This document shows, in pieces, positions 25,301-33,023 of a stretch of DNA of 64,000 nt (positions within the stretch are counted from its first letter, which is position 1; each line of letters begins with the position of its first letter). The DNA is from Streptomyces stelliscabiei. GTDB taxonomy: Bacteria > Actinomycetota > Actinomycetes > Streptomycetales > Streptomycetaceae. The stretch covers positions 4,278,001 through 4,342,000 of the forward strand of contig NZ_JADBGF010000001.1 of NCBI RefSeq assembly GCF_014873495.1, given 5' to 3'. Below the pieces are notes generated by a model. That model was not told the DNA's origin, made no database searches, and worked only from the letters and a program-made list of their open reading frames with translations. The position numbers were made by a program, and so were the translations under genes.

Positions 25301-26286
25301 GGTCCGTCGCCGCGTCGCTCGCGGCCGCCGAGCGGCCCGACCGGCTGGGCATCGCCCTCGTGGACGGGCGGGACGGCGGTGCCGGTGGCGCCTCCGGTGC
25401 CGGTGGCGGGCGGGCCGGGGAGGGACTGGGGGTCTGTACCGACCTGCCCCACGTGGGGACGCATCTCACGGCCAACGACCCTGTCCGGATGCGGGAGTTC
25501 GCGCAGTCCCTGATCACGGAGCTGAAGCGGCGGTACGAACTGCTCGGCGGGCTGGGGTTCGTGGAGTGGCACACGCGGCGCGAGGTCTCGGGGCGTATCG
25601 TCCCGCAGCGCTCGGCGCCGTCGGGGCCGGGTGCTTCGGGGCCGGGTGCGTCGGGGTCCGGGGCCGCCGACCTCGACTCGTCCTCCAGCTCCACCCTTCG
25701 GCTGCGGCCGGCGGCGAGCCGCAGGAACACCGACCCGGGCGGCAGGGGCGCGGCCGGGAGGAACCCCGCCGCCGAGCTGCCCCGGCTCGTCGTCATCGTC
25801 GACGACCTGGACGCCCTGTTGTCACCCGCCCTGGGTTCCACCGGCCGGCCGGCGGCGGGGTCCGTCGTACGGGCCCTGGAGGCGGTGGCCCGGGAGGGCG
25901 AGCGTCTCGGGGTGCATCTCGTCGCCACGACCGGCGTCGGCGGGCGCCCGGGCGAGGGTGAGCTGGGCAAGGCGGCCGGTGCACGGGTCGTCCTGAGCGC
26001 GCCGATGCCGGGCCCGGACGAACCGGCGCCCGGCCGGGGGGAGTTGCTGGGCGAGGGTGGCCGTACGACCGCGTTCCAGGCGGGCCGCGTCACGGGCCGC
26101 ATCCCCCGCACCGCCACCCTCCGCCCGACCGTCGTCCCCCTCGACTGGGCACGCATGGGCGACCCCCCGGCCCGACGCCCGGTCCGCGAACTGGGCAACG
26201 GCCCGACCGACCTCGCCCTCCTGGCCAGCGCCCTGGACCGAGCGGCCCGCGAGGTCTCGGCCACACAGGTACCGTCCCTGCTCTGA
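22315..26286 (+). CDS. FHA-domain EccC/FtsK-like ATPase
   Basis: 1323 aa from an ATG with GGAAGGGA upstream. Residues 1-105 look ubiquitin-like/EsaB-like, followed by an FHA phosphothreonine-binding domain (about 112-204: GRS, SRLH, GSTNGT). A 350-residue Gly/Ala/Pro-rich linker leads to a segment (about 555-610: GLTRAVVAQLAALHSPDALELVLI then DWSWLGWLPHL) that resembles EccC ATPases of type VII secretion, and a C-terminal FtsK-type ATPase region with GHAGSGRTE near 985 and LVVIVDDLDALL near 1158. In that Walker A the Lys is Arg, so ATP hydrolysis is doubtful. No N-terminal membrane helices. It diverges from a Ser/Thr kinase gene; regulation by phosphorylation is inferred. Confidence 0.8.
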   Translation: MQIRLTVVDPLGPTSEPRGRATACDVLVTAPAGTALAAVASGLASAVGDGGAERLERSREAGGGQVVLYAGAERLDTQRCTLGEPPLIDGAVLSLGTPAEAGPEVDEAAAQLHVVAGPDAGGVHLLHGGKIHIGRSADADVPLDDPDVSRLHCAVTLASDGRVSVVDLGSTNGTTLDGTRVGDRPVRLAPGALLRIGESALRLASSSGARGIATAPDGEGHVRVRVGGSESGAEAAAVAGSRAGAGAPRGSGLGAGGTARGGAGGPAAEDAAQGRAERRTVPGQGGVPGIERTAGGAGSVAEGHGAASGTGRAHAPDGATGGDGSDVHGRAGDTRGGHGGPGRPGGHGGDHPRDAEDTRGPGDTRAAEAAQGPAAFHGPGDAPGPGGLGGSGGPGAFGDDDGTADEAAGAGTRKGTPLRGTEVPRGVRRRGGFGAWARRLTGGRGQAEAEYDPYEYDTEDDEDEQGALASVLLSGGERLPETWPDPAALLLTALGPGARLWERGPGHPEALTVRLGTADRAAPDGSGLLPAVPVTTGLREVGALGLAGPRPRLMGLTRAVVAQLAALHSPDALELVLISADRSRSAEERAADWSWLGWLPHLRPAHGQDCRLLLAYDREQTTARLDELLRRVEDHAADTAGHAPGSTPGAGGGGRTTTTGAGGLAGQEAEREGAGGGGAGRRAVRRPSWAREDGPADDDFTGSYTVVIVDGDPGGADVREAVVRLAHEGPLAGIHVVCLAETESASPASPVTETYTAACETSPAFRACGAVALLSGDVATALRLLRVASAGSGHGAGSGAGGSATAGSGRTGGARPASAASASVPADHARGPQADAPVSRTHTHIDLTGSGLSGAEERTHPGTQDLASLTPGGPGLLNHGTVATLDAVSPAWAERFARALAPLRTDGTAGDRQARVSAPLPQSARLLDELGLARATPASLMARWADATDDTTALGGRAWAVLGAGPRGPVSVDLVAEGPHLLIEGHAGSGRTELLRSVAASLAAAERPDRLGIALVDGRDGGAGGASGAGGGRAGEGLGVCTDLPHVGTHLTANDPVRMREFAQSLITELKRRYELLGGLGFVEWHTRREVSGRIVPQRSAPSGPGASGPGASGSGAADLDSSSSSTLRLRPAASRRNTDPGGRGAAGRNPAAELPRLVVIVDDLDALLSPALGSTGRPAAGSVVRALEAVAREGERLGVHLVATTGVGGRPGEGELGKAAGARVVLSAPMPGPDEPAPGRGELLGEGGRTTAFQAGRVTGRIPRTATLRPTVVPLDWARMGDPPARRPVRELGNGPTDLALLASALDRAAREVSATQVPSLL

Positions 26287-26690
26287 CCCCCGGGCCCCGA
26301 AAGGGGCGCGGGGAACGGCGCGAGCGACCGCGCCGCATCCGCATCCGCATCCGCACCCAGCCACACACCCACAGGGCCACCACCCCCGCGCGGAGACACC
26401 CACCGGCGGAGCAACCGAGCGGGGCTGGGCAACAACGTCCCTGGGGGCCGCAGGCCCTCAAGAGGCGCGGGGAACTGCGCGAGCAACCACGACTCACCCG
26501 CACCCACCCACACGGCCCCGATCACCCCCACCCCGAAAGCGGCGGCGGCCGGCGCTCCCATGGTCACGACGCGGTCACGATCACGTCGTTGACGCGGCAG
26601 GCGCTCTTGCCGCCCCCGACCACGCGGCGTAGACCAGAGCGCACGGGACAGCGCTCTACGTTCGACGACGCACGGAGAACGGGGTCAGAG
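26287..26690. other. intergenic region upstream of second sugar ABC operon
   Basis: About 400 bases, no supported gene. Two same-orientation copies of the dispersed repeat lie at 26302-26325 and 26463-26484. The right end has a candidate operator, listed separately. Confidence 0.55.
26636..26657. promoter_or_regulatory. candidate operator of sugar ABC operon
   Basis: AGAGCGC (26636-26642) and GCGCTCT (26651-26657) form a perfect inverted repeat with an eight-base spacer, 34 bases before the binding-protein ATG. The arms resemble half-sites of sugar-responsive repressors, but no regulator gene is adjacent. Confidence 0.45.
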
Positions 26691-28124
26691 ATGCGCAACA
26701 TCCACCATATTCGCCGTATTCACCGCATGGTTCGCACACGCAAGCCCAATCCCCCTGGCAAGCCCACCCATCCCCCCACGGCCAAAGCCCTCGCGGCCCT
26801 CGCCGCAGGCGTCCTCGCCCTCTCCCTCACTGCGTGCGGCGGGGACGACGACGGCGGCGACAAGGGTGACAACGGCAGCGACGGCGGCAACGAGGCCACC
26901 GTGAAACTCCCCAAGCTGGACGGCCAGAAGCTGGAGGTCGCCGCGGTCTTCACGGGCCCGGAACTGGACAACTTCCAGAAGGTGCTGGACGAGTTCGAGA
27001 AACGCACCGGCGCCTCGGTGACCTTCGTGCCCACCGGCAACAACACCTCCACGTTCCTCGGTACGAAGATCGAGGGCGGCAAACCGCCGGACGTGGCGTT
27101 CCTGCCGCAGGTCGGCGTGTTGCACCAGTTCGCCGACAAGGGCTGGGTGAAGCCGCTCGGCAGCGAGGCCCAGGCGCAGTTGGACAAGAACTTCTCGGAC
27201 GGCTGGAAGGACCTCGGCGCCTACGAGGGCAAGCAGTACGGCGTCTACGCGAAAGCCGCCAACAAGTCCCTCGTCTGGTACAACACCGCGGCCTTCGAGG
27301 CGGCGGGCATCACCGAGGAACCGGGGTCGTGGGACGAGTTCCTGCAGACCGCGCAGACGCTCTCCGACGCGGGCTCACCGGCCGTGTCCATCGGCGGCGC
27401 CGACGGCTGGACGCTCACCGACTGGTTCGAGAACGTCTACCTCTCGCAGGCGGGCCCGGAGAAGTACGACCAGCTCGCCAAGCACGAGATCAAGTGGACC
27501 GACCCCTCCGTCAAGCAAGCCCTCACCACGCTCGCCGAGCTGTGGGGCGAGGACGACCTGATCGCGGGCGGCGCCTCCGGCGCACTGCAGACGGAGTACC
27601 CGAAGTCGATCACGCAGACCTTCGGCGGGGACACCCCGGCGGGCATGGTGTTCGAGGGCGACTTCGTGGCCGTCACCATCAACGGCGACACGGACGCGAA
27701 GATCGGCACGGATGCCAAGGTGTTCCCGTTCCCGGCGGTCGGCGACGCCTCCCCCGTGGTCACCGGCGGCGACGCGGCCGTGGCGCTGAAGGACGGCAAG
27801 GGCGCACAGGCGCTGCTCACCTTCCTCGCCTCGACCGACGCGGCGGAGATCTGGGCGGCACAGGGCGGCTTCCTCTCCCCCAACAAGGAGATGGACGAGG
27901 GAAGTTACAAGGACGACGTCACCCGGGAGATCGCCAAGGCGCTGCTCGCGGCGGGCGACGACTTCCGCTTCGACATGTCCGACCAGGCCCCCGCGGCGTT
28001 CGGCGGCACGCAGGGCGTGGGCGAGTGGAAGGACCTCCAGGACTTCCTGAAGAGTCCCGACGACGTGGCCGGTGCCCAGAAGCGGTTGGAGGCCGACGCG
28101 GCGAAGGCCTACGGGAACGGCTGA
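26691..28124 (+). CDS. ABC transporter sugar-binding lipoprotein
   Basis: 477 aa. The ATG is preceded by GGGGTCAGAG; a second in-frame ATG twelve codons on is possible because the N-terminus is unusually long and His/Arg-rich (MRNIHHIRRIHRMVRTRK). A hydrophobic core ends in the lipobox LSLTAC, followed by an Asp/Gly-rich linker and a family 1 solute-binding fold (GTKIEGGKPPDVAFLPQ, WYNTAAFEAAGI, GGADGW, WAAQGGFLSPN). Two permeases follow. The substrate cannot be read from sequence; no hydrolase is in the operon. Confidence 0.9.
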   Translation: MRNIHHIRRIHRMVRTRKPNPPGKPTHPPTAKALAALAAGVLALSLTACGGDDDGGDKGDNGSDGGNEATVKLPKLDGQKLEVAAVFTGPELDNFQKVLDEFEKRTGASVTFVPTGNNTSTFLGTKIEGGKPPDVAFLPQVGVLHQFADKGWVKPLGSEAQAQLDKNFSDGWKDLGAYEGKQYGVYAKAANKSLVWYNTAAFEAAGITEEPGSWDEFLQTAQTLSDAGSPAVSIGGADGWTLTDWFENVYLSQAGPEKYDQLAKHEIKWTDPSVKQALTTLAELWGEDDLIAGGASGALQTEYPKSITQTFGGDTPAGMVFEGDFVAVTINGDTDAKIGTDAKVFPFPAVGDASPVVTGGDAAVALKDGKGAQALLTFLASTDAAEIWAAQGGFLSPNKEMDEGSYKDDVTREIAKALLAAGDDFRFDMSDQAPAAFGGTQGVGEWKDLQDFLKSPDDVAGAQKRLEADAAKAYGNG

Positions 28125-28134
28125 CGACGACCTC

Positions 28135-29499
28135 ATGCCGTCTGCCGTGACGAAGACGGCGGGAGGCGCCGGCGCACTGCCGACGCCCCCCGCCGCACCC
28201 CGCAAGAGCGTGACGGGAACCCGGCTGTGGGTGGCGGTGCTGTTTCTGCTGCCCGCGCTGGTGCTGCTCGGCGCGCTCGTGGTCTACCCGATCGGGTACT
28301 CGGTCTGGCGGAGCCTGTTCGACGCGGACGGCTCGGGCTTCGTCGGCCTCGACAACTACGCGGAGATCTTCTCCGACGACTCCACCCTCGTCGCCGTGCG
28401 CAACACCGCGATCTGGGTCGCGGTGGCCCCGGCCCTCGTCACCGCGCTCGGACTGATCTTCGCGGTGCTGACCGAACGCATCCGCTGGGGAACGGCGTTC
28501 AAGCTGATCGTCTTCATGCCGATGGCGATCTCGATGCTCGCCGCGGGCATCATCTTCCGGCTGGTGTACGAGCAGGACCCGGACCAGGGCGTCGCCAACG
28601 CGGTGGTGACGTCCGTGCACGACGTGTTCGTGGACGAGTCGGTGTATCCGAAGGCCCGGCCCAACGCCCAGGTGAGCGATCTGAAGGCGTCCGGCGGTGG
28701 TGCGTTCACCACGGAGGGGACCGCGCGGGCGGGCACCCCGGCGCTGCTCCCCCTCGTCGGTATCGCGCCGGGCAGCCTGCCCGGCGACGCACAGGACGCG
28801 AAGGCCGCCGGGGCCGCCGGTGGTGACGGCGTCACCGGCACCGTCTGGCTGGACTTCCGGCTCGGCGGCGGTGGCGAGAAGGGGGCCGTCGACCCGGGCG
28901 AGAAGGGGCTGAAGGGCGTCAAGGTCGAGGCGGTGAAGGACGGTGCGGTCGTCGCCTCCACCACCAGCGGCGGCGACGGCACCTTCAGCCTGCCCGAGGC
29001 GGCGGACGGAGCCCGACTCCGGCTGCCGGGCTCGAACTTCGCGGCGCCCTACAACGGCATCGACTGGCTGGGCCCGGCGCTCGTCACCCCGGCCGTCATC
29101 GGGTCGTACGTCTGGATGTGGGCCGGCTTCGCGATGGTGCTGATCGCGGCGGGCCTCGCCGGGGTCGACCGCAACCTGCTCGAAGCCGCCCGGGTGGACG
29201 GGGCGAACGAGTGGCAGGTGTTCCGCCGGGTCACCGTGCCCCTGCTCGCACCGGTCCTGGTCGTCGTCCTCGTCACGCTGATGATCAACGTGATGAAGGT
29301 GTTCGACCTCGTCTACATCATCGCCCCCCAGCCCAGCCAGGACGAGGCCAACGTACTGGCCCTGCAGCTGTACCTGGTGTCGTACGGCGGCGGGGGCGAC
29401 TTCGGTCTCGGCAGTGCGATCGGCGTGGTCCTGCTGCTGCTCGTGCTGCCGGTGATGTGGGTCAACATCCGGCGTCTCAGGAAGGAGCGCCAGCGGTGA
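28135..29499 (+). CDS. sugar ABC permease with an inserted Cna-B-like extracellular domain
   Basis: 454 aa, about 150 more than usual. Helices around 31-52 and 92-145 precede a long non-membrane insert (about 150-310), after which the rest of the permease resumes (TPAVIGSYVWMWAGFAMVLI) with the EAA loop EAARVDGANEWQVFRRVTVP (350-369). The insert contains a Gly/Ala-rich part and residues 232-302 (GTVWLDFRL...KGLKGVKVEAVKDG...TTSGGDGTFSLP), which read like a Cna-B/carboxypeptidase-regulatory-like beta-sandwich. By topology it lies outside the membrane, where it could contact the binding protein or the wall. Ten bases separate it from the preceding stop. Confidence 0.88.
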   Translation: MPSAVTKTAGGAGALPTPPAAPRKSVTGTRLWVAVLFLLPALVLLGALVVYPIGYSVWRSLFDADGSGFVGLDNYAEIFSDDSTLVAVRNTAIWVAVAPALVTALGLIFAVLTERIRWGTAFKLIVFMPMAISMLAAGIIFRLVYEQDPDQGVANAVVTSVHDVFVDESVYPKARPNAQVSDLKASGGGAFTTEGTARAGTPALLPLVGIAPGSLPGDAQDAKAAGAAGGDGVTGTVWLDFRLGGGGEKGAVDPGEKGLKGVKVEAVKDGAVVASTTSGGDGTFSLPEAADGARLRLPGSNFAAPYNGIDWLGPALVTPAVIGSYVWMWAGFAMVLIAAGLAGVDRNLLEAARVDGANEWQVFRRVTVPLLAPVLVVVLVTLMINVMKVFDLVYIIAPQPSQDEANVLALQLYLVSYGGGGDFGLGSAIGVVLLLLVLPVMWVNIRRLRKERQR

Positions 29500-30413
29500 C
29501 CGCTCTCGAAACCCCCGCGCCCGCGCCGGGAACTCCGGCGCGCGAGGAGCCCGTTCGCCGCGAACGCTCCGTCGCCTCCCGGCTCGCGAGCGGCGCGGCG
29601 GGCGGCGTGTTGCGCGTGTTCCTGCTGCTGGTGGCGCTGTTCTGGCTGGTGCCGACCTTCGGGCTGCTGGTCTCCTCGTTCCGCGACCCGACCGACATCT
29701 CCACCTCCGGGTGGTGGAAGGTGTTCACGGCCCCGGCCCAGCTCACCACCAAGAGCTATGCGTCGCTGCTGGAGAACGACGGCATCACGGACGCCCTGCT
29801 CAACACGGTCTGGATCACGGTCCCGGCGACGCTGCTGGTCGTCCTGATCGGCGCGATGGCCGGATACGCCTTCGCCTGGCTGGACTTCAAGGGCCGCGAC
29901 TGGTGGTTCATGGCCGTGGTGGGGCTGCTGGTGGTCCCGGTGCAGGTGGCACTGATCCCGCTGTCCGGACTCTTCCGGGACCTCGGGATCTTCGGCGACA
30001 TCATCGGCGTCGTCCTCTTCCACGTCGGCTTCGGACTGCCGTTCGCGATCTTCCTGTTGCGGAACTTCTTCGCGGAGATCCCGCGCGAGCTGCTGGAGGC
30101 GGCACGGCTGGACGGGGCGGGTGAGGTCCGGCTGTTCGCGACGGTCGTACTGCCCCTGGCCGCACCGGCGTTGGCGTCGCTCGGGATCTTCCAGTTCCTG
30201 TGGGTGTGGAACGACATGCTGGTCGCGCTGGTGTTCTCCAGCTCCGACTCCCAGCCGCTGACGGTCGCGCTCCAGCAGCAGGTGAGGCAGTTCGGCAGCA
30301 ACATCGAGGTGCTGGCGCCGGGTGCCTTCATCTCGATGGTGATCCCGCTGGCCGTGTTCTTCGCGTTCCAGCGGCAGTTCGTGTCGGGGGTGATGGCGGG
30401 GGCGGTGAAGTAG
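29496..30413 (+). CDS. sugar ABC transporter permease (MalG-type)
   Basis: 305 aa. GTG start overlapping the previous stop (GTGA), with GAAGGAG upstream. Six helices, EAA loop EAARLDGAGEVRLFATVVLP, and the C-terminal QRQFVSGVMAGAVK ending common to this subunit. It completes the binding protein plus two permeases set; the ATPase is presumably the shared MsiK type encoded elsewhere. Confidence 0.92.
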   Translation: MTALETPAPAPGTPAREEPVRRERSVASRLASGAAGGVLRVFLLLVALFWLVPTFGLLVSSFRDPTDISTSGWWKVFTAPAQLTTKSYASLLENDGITDALLNTVWITVPATLLVVLIGAMAGYAFAWLDFKGRDWWFMAVVGLLVVPVQVALIPLSGLFRDLGIFGDIIGVVLFHVGFGLPFAIFLLRNFFAEIPRELLEAARLDGAGEVRLFATVVLPLAAPALASLGIFQFLWVWNDMLVALVFSSSDSQPLTVALQQQVRQFGSNIEVLAPGAFISMVIPLAVFFAFQRQFVSGVMAGAVK

Positions 30414-30617
30414 GGCAAGGGAAGCTCGCAGCACGGGAGTTGCGAGGTGTGCCGGGCGGGCGCCCGGAGGTCGGGCGCGCGGCAACCCCCGCAGCCCGCG
30501 CCGGAATTCACCTCCGCGCGCCCCCAACTCCCCTCCCTGTCCCCCGTATGGAACACGCACCGTAACCAAATCATCCCATCGGCCGTTTCCGGGCAGTATG
30601 CCCGCGCCGACCCATGG

Positions 30618-32858
30618 ATGTCCTCCTTGCCCAGGTTCAGTGTCATCGTTCCCGCGTACAAGGTTCAGGCGTACCTGCAGGAATGCCTGGATTCCGTGCT
30701 CTCCCAGTCCTTCACCGACCTCGAACTGATCGTCGTCGACGACGCCTCCCCCGACAACTGCGGCGCGATCGCCGACGAGACCGCGGCCCGCGACCCCCGC
30801 GTACGGCGCACCGTGCGCCTGCGGGAGAACGCGGGCCCGGGTGCCGCCCGCAACAAGGGGATGGAGTACGCGAGGGGGGACTACCTCCTCTTCCTCGACG
30901 GCGACGACACGTTCGCGCCGGGCGCGCTCCGGGCGATCGCCGACCGCGTCAAGGAGACCGGCGAACCGGACGTCCTCGTCCACGACTTCGCCCGCGTCTC
31001 CTGGTCGGGCGAGTCCGTCCGCGACGAACGCGGCCTCCAGCTGACCGAGCAGGGCCCCGCCCCCTTCCGCCTGGACGACCGTCCGGGCCTGCTGCACGTC
31101 CGCCCGGCCGTGTGGAACAAGGCGTACAAGCGGGAGTTCGTCGAGGACCACGACTTCCGCTTCCCGCCCGGCATCTACGAGGACACGGCCTGGACGTACC
31201 CCGTCCTGATGGCCGCCGAGTCCGTCGCCACCCTCGACCGGGTCTGTGTCCATCACCGCCGGCGCCGCCACGGCAGCCTGTTGGGGGCGACTACGCGCGG
31301 TCACTTCGACGTGTTCGAGCAGTACGACCGGGTGTTCGCGTACGTCGACGAGCGGCCGGAGCTGGCGCAGTGGCGCCCGGTGCTGTTCCGGCGCATGGTC
31401 GACCACCTCACCTCCGTGTTCTCCCGGCGCCACCGGCTGCCGCGCCAGGCGCACGCCGAGTACCTGCGCACGGTCCGCGTGTACTGCGCCCGCTACCGCA
31501 CCCCGGGCGCCCCCCTCCGCGCCCGCGCCCGGCTCCGGCACGCGCTCCTGCGGCTCGGCGGTCCGCGTCTCCACCGCGCGCTGTGGGCGGGGGCGCGGCT
31601 GGGCCGGGGCGCCGGGCGCCGGGCGCGGGGCCTGGCCGGGCTGCTGCGTACGGCCGGGCTGCGCCTCCACTACCGCGTCCAGCGCCTCCTCCCGCTGCGT
31701 GCCGACCGGGCCGTGTTCGCCGCGTACGACGGCCGGGGCTACGAGTGCAGCCCGGCCGCGCTGGAGAACGCGTTCCGCACGTACGTCCCCCGGATGCGCA
31801 CCTCGTGGATCGCACGCCCGGAGCACCACCACACGCTCCCGGTGGGGACCCGGCGGGTGCTCCCCGGCTCGATGGCGTACTGGACGGCGCTGGCCCGCTC
31901 CAGGTACCTGGTGAGCAACGTCGACTTCGACCGGCGCCTGGCCAAGCGCCGCGGGCAGGTGCTGCTGCAGACCCGGCACGGCACGCCGCTCAAGCGGATG
32001 GGGCTCGACCTCCAGGACCGGCCGGCGGCGGCGCGCGGCGCGGACTTCGCTGCCGCGCTGCGCGGCAGCGACCGGTGGGACTACGTCCTGTCCGGCAACC
32101 GCCACTCCACACTCGTCTGGGAGCGCGTCCACCCCTCCCCGTACACGACCCTCGAATACGGCTCGCCGCGCAACGACGTGTTCCTGCGGGCGAACACGGC
32201 GGACGTGGCCCGGGTACGCGAACAGCTCGGCATCCCCGAGGGCGCGGTCGCCGTCCTGTACGCCCCCACGCACCGCGACTACCGCCACTCGCAGCGCGCC
32301 CATCTGGACCTGGAGCGGGTGCTGCGCAAGCTCGGGCCGCGGTTCGTGGTCCTCGCCCGGGCCCACCACGGGTACGGCTCCCCGCTGACGGATCTGGCGC
32401 ACGGCCGTCTGCTGGACGTCACCGGCCATCCGAGCGTGGAGAACCTGTGCCTCGCCTCGGACGCGCTGGTCACCGACTACTCGTCCCTGATGTTCGACTA
32501 CGCCAACCTCGACCGGCCGATCGTGATCCACGCGGAGGACTGGGAGGCGTACGAGGCGGCGCGGGGCACCTACTTCGATCTGCGCTCCTTCCCGCCGGGG
32601 GCGGTGGCGCGCAGTGAGGACGAGCTGATCGACATCTTCGCCACGGGGCACTGGCGGGGGTCGCGGTCGGCGCAGTTGCGGTCGGCGTTCCGGGAGCGGT
32701 TCTGTCCGTTCGACGACGGGCGGGCGGCCGAGCGGGTGGTGCGGCGGGTGGTGCTGGGCGAGGTCGCGCCGGTGGACTTCGTCCCCCTGGCCGAGCGGCA
32801 TCCCGTCCCGTCGGCCGCGGCGGCCCGTCCGGCGGTGGACGGGGCGCTGGGCACGTAG
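30618..32858 (+). CDS. GT2 glycosyltransferase / CDP-glycerol glycerophosphotransferase (TagF-like) fusion
   Basis: 746 aa, cytosolic or membrane-peripheral. N-terminal GT-A domain (about 5-240): RFSVIVPAYKVQAYLQECLD, VVDDASPD, and the metal-binding LDGDDT. After a helical Arg-rich linker, a C-terminal TagB/TagF-type domain (about 370-720) has TRHGTPLKRMG, GNRHST, GSPRNDVF, YAPTHRDYR, RAHHG and TDYSSLMFDYANLDRPIV. The two halves suggest alternate transfer of a sugar and a polyol phosphate onto a surface polymer. First of three tandem paralogues. The GTG-initiated longer frame lacks a ribosome site; the chosen ATG begins at the conserved domain. Confidence 0.88.
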   Translation: MSSLPRFSVIVPAYKVQAYLQECLDSVLSQSFTDLELIVVDDASPDNCGAIADETAARDPRVRRTVRLRENAGPGAARNKGMEYARGDYLLFLDGDDTFAPGALRAIADRVKETGEPDVLVHDFARVSWSGESVRDERGLQLTEQGPAPFRLDDRPGLLHVRPAVWNKAYKREFVEDHDFRFPPGIYEDTAWTYPVLMAAESVATLDRVCVHHRRRRHGSLLGATTRGHFDVFEQYDRVFAYVDERPELAQWRPVLFRRMVDHLTSVFSRRHRLPRQAHAEYLRTVRVYCARYRTPGAPLRARARLRHALLRLGGPRLHRALWAGARLGRGAGRRARGLAGLLRTAGLRLHYRVQRLLPLRADRAVFAAYDGRGYECSPAALENAFRTYVPRMRTSWIARPEHHHTLPVGTRRVLPGSMAYWTALARSRYLVSNVDFDRRLAKRRGQVLLQTRHGTPLKRMGLDLQDRPAAARGADFAAALRGSDRWDYVLSGNRHSTLVWERVHPSPYTTLEYGSPRNDVFLRANTADVARVREQLGIPEGAVAVLYAPTHRDYRHSQRAHLDLERVLRKLGPRFVVLARAHHGYGSPLTDLAHGRLLDVTGHPSVENLCLASDALVTDYSSLMFDYANLDRPIVIHAEDWEAYEAARGTYFDLRSFPPGAVARSEDELIDIFATGHWRGSRSAQLRSAFRERFCPFDDGRAAERVVRRVVLGEVAPVDFVPLAERHPVPSAAAARPAVDGALGT

Positions 32859-32880
32859 GCGTTTGCCGACCCCGCCGCGC

Positions 32881-32912
32881 TGGGGAGCGCGGGGCGCAGC
32901 CCGCGCTCCCCA
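32881..32912. terminator. hairpin between first and second GT2/TagF genes
   Basis: TGGGGAGCGCGGG (32881-32893) pairs with CCCGCGCTCCCCA (32900-32912), a 13-base stem with a six-base loop. A copy of the dispersed repeat (32911-32935) follows at once. It may terminate or attenuate transcription before the second paralogue. Confidence 0.6.
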
Positions 32913-33023
32913 GGGGCGCGGGGAACCGCGCGACCAGCCCCCGCGCACCCGCGCACCCGCGCACCCGCAGACAACGTCCCCCGCACCCGCCCGCACCCGA
33001 CAAACTCGCCCCGAAAGGACAGA

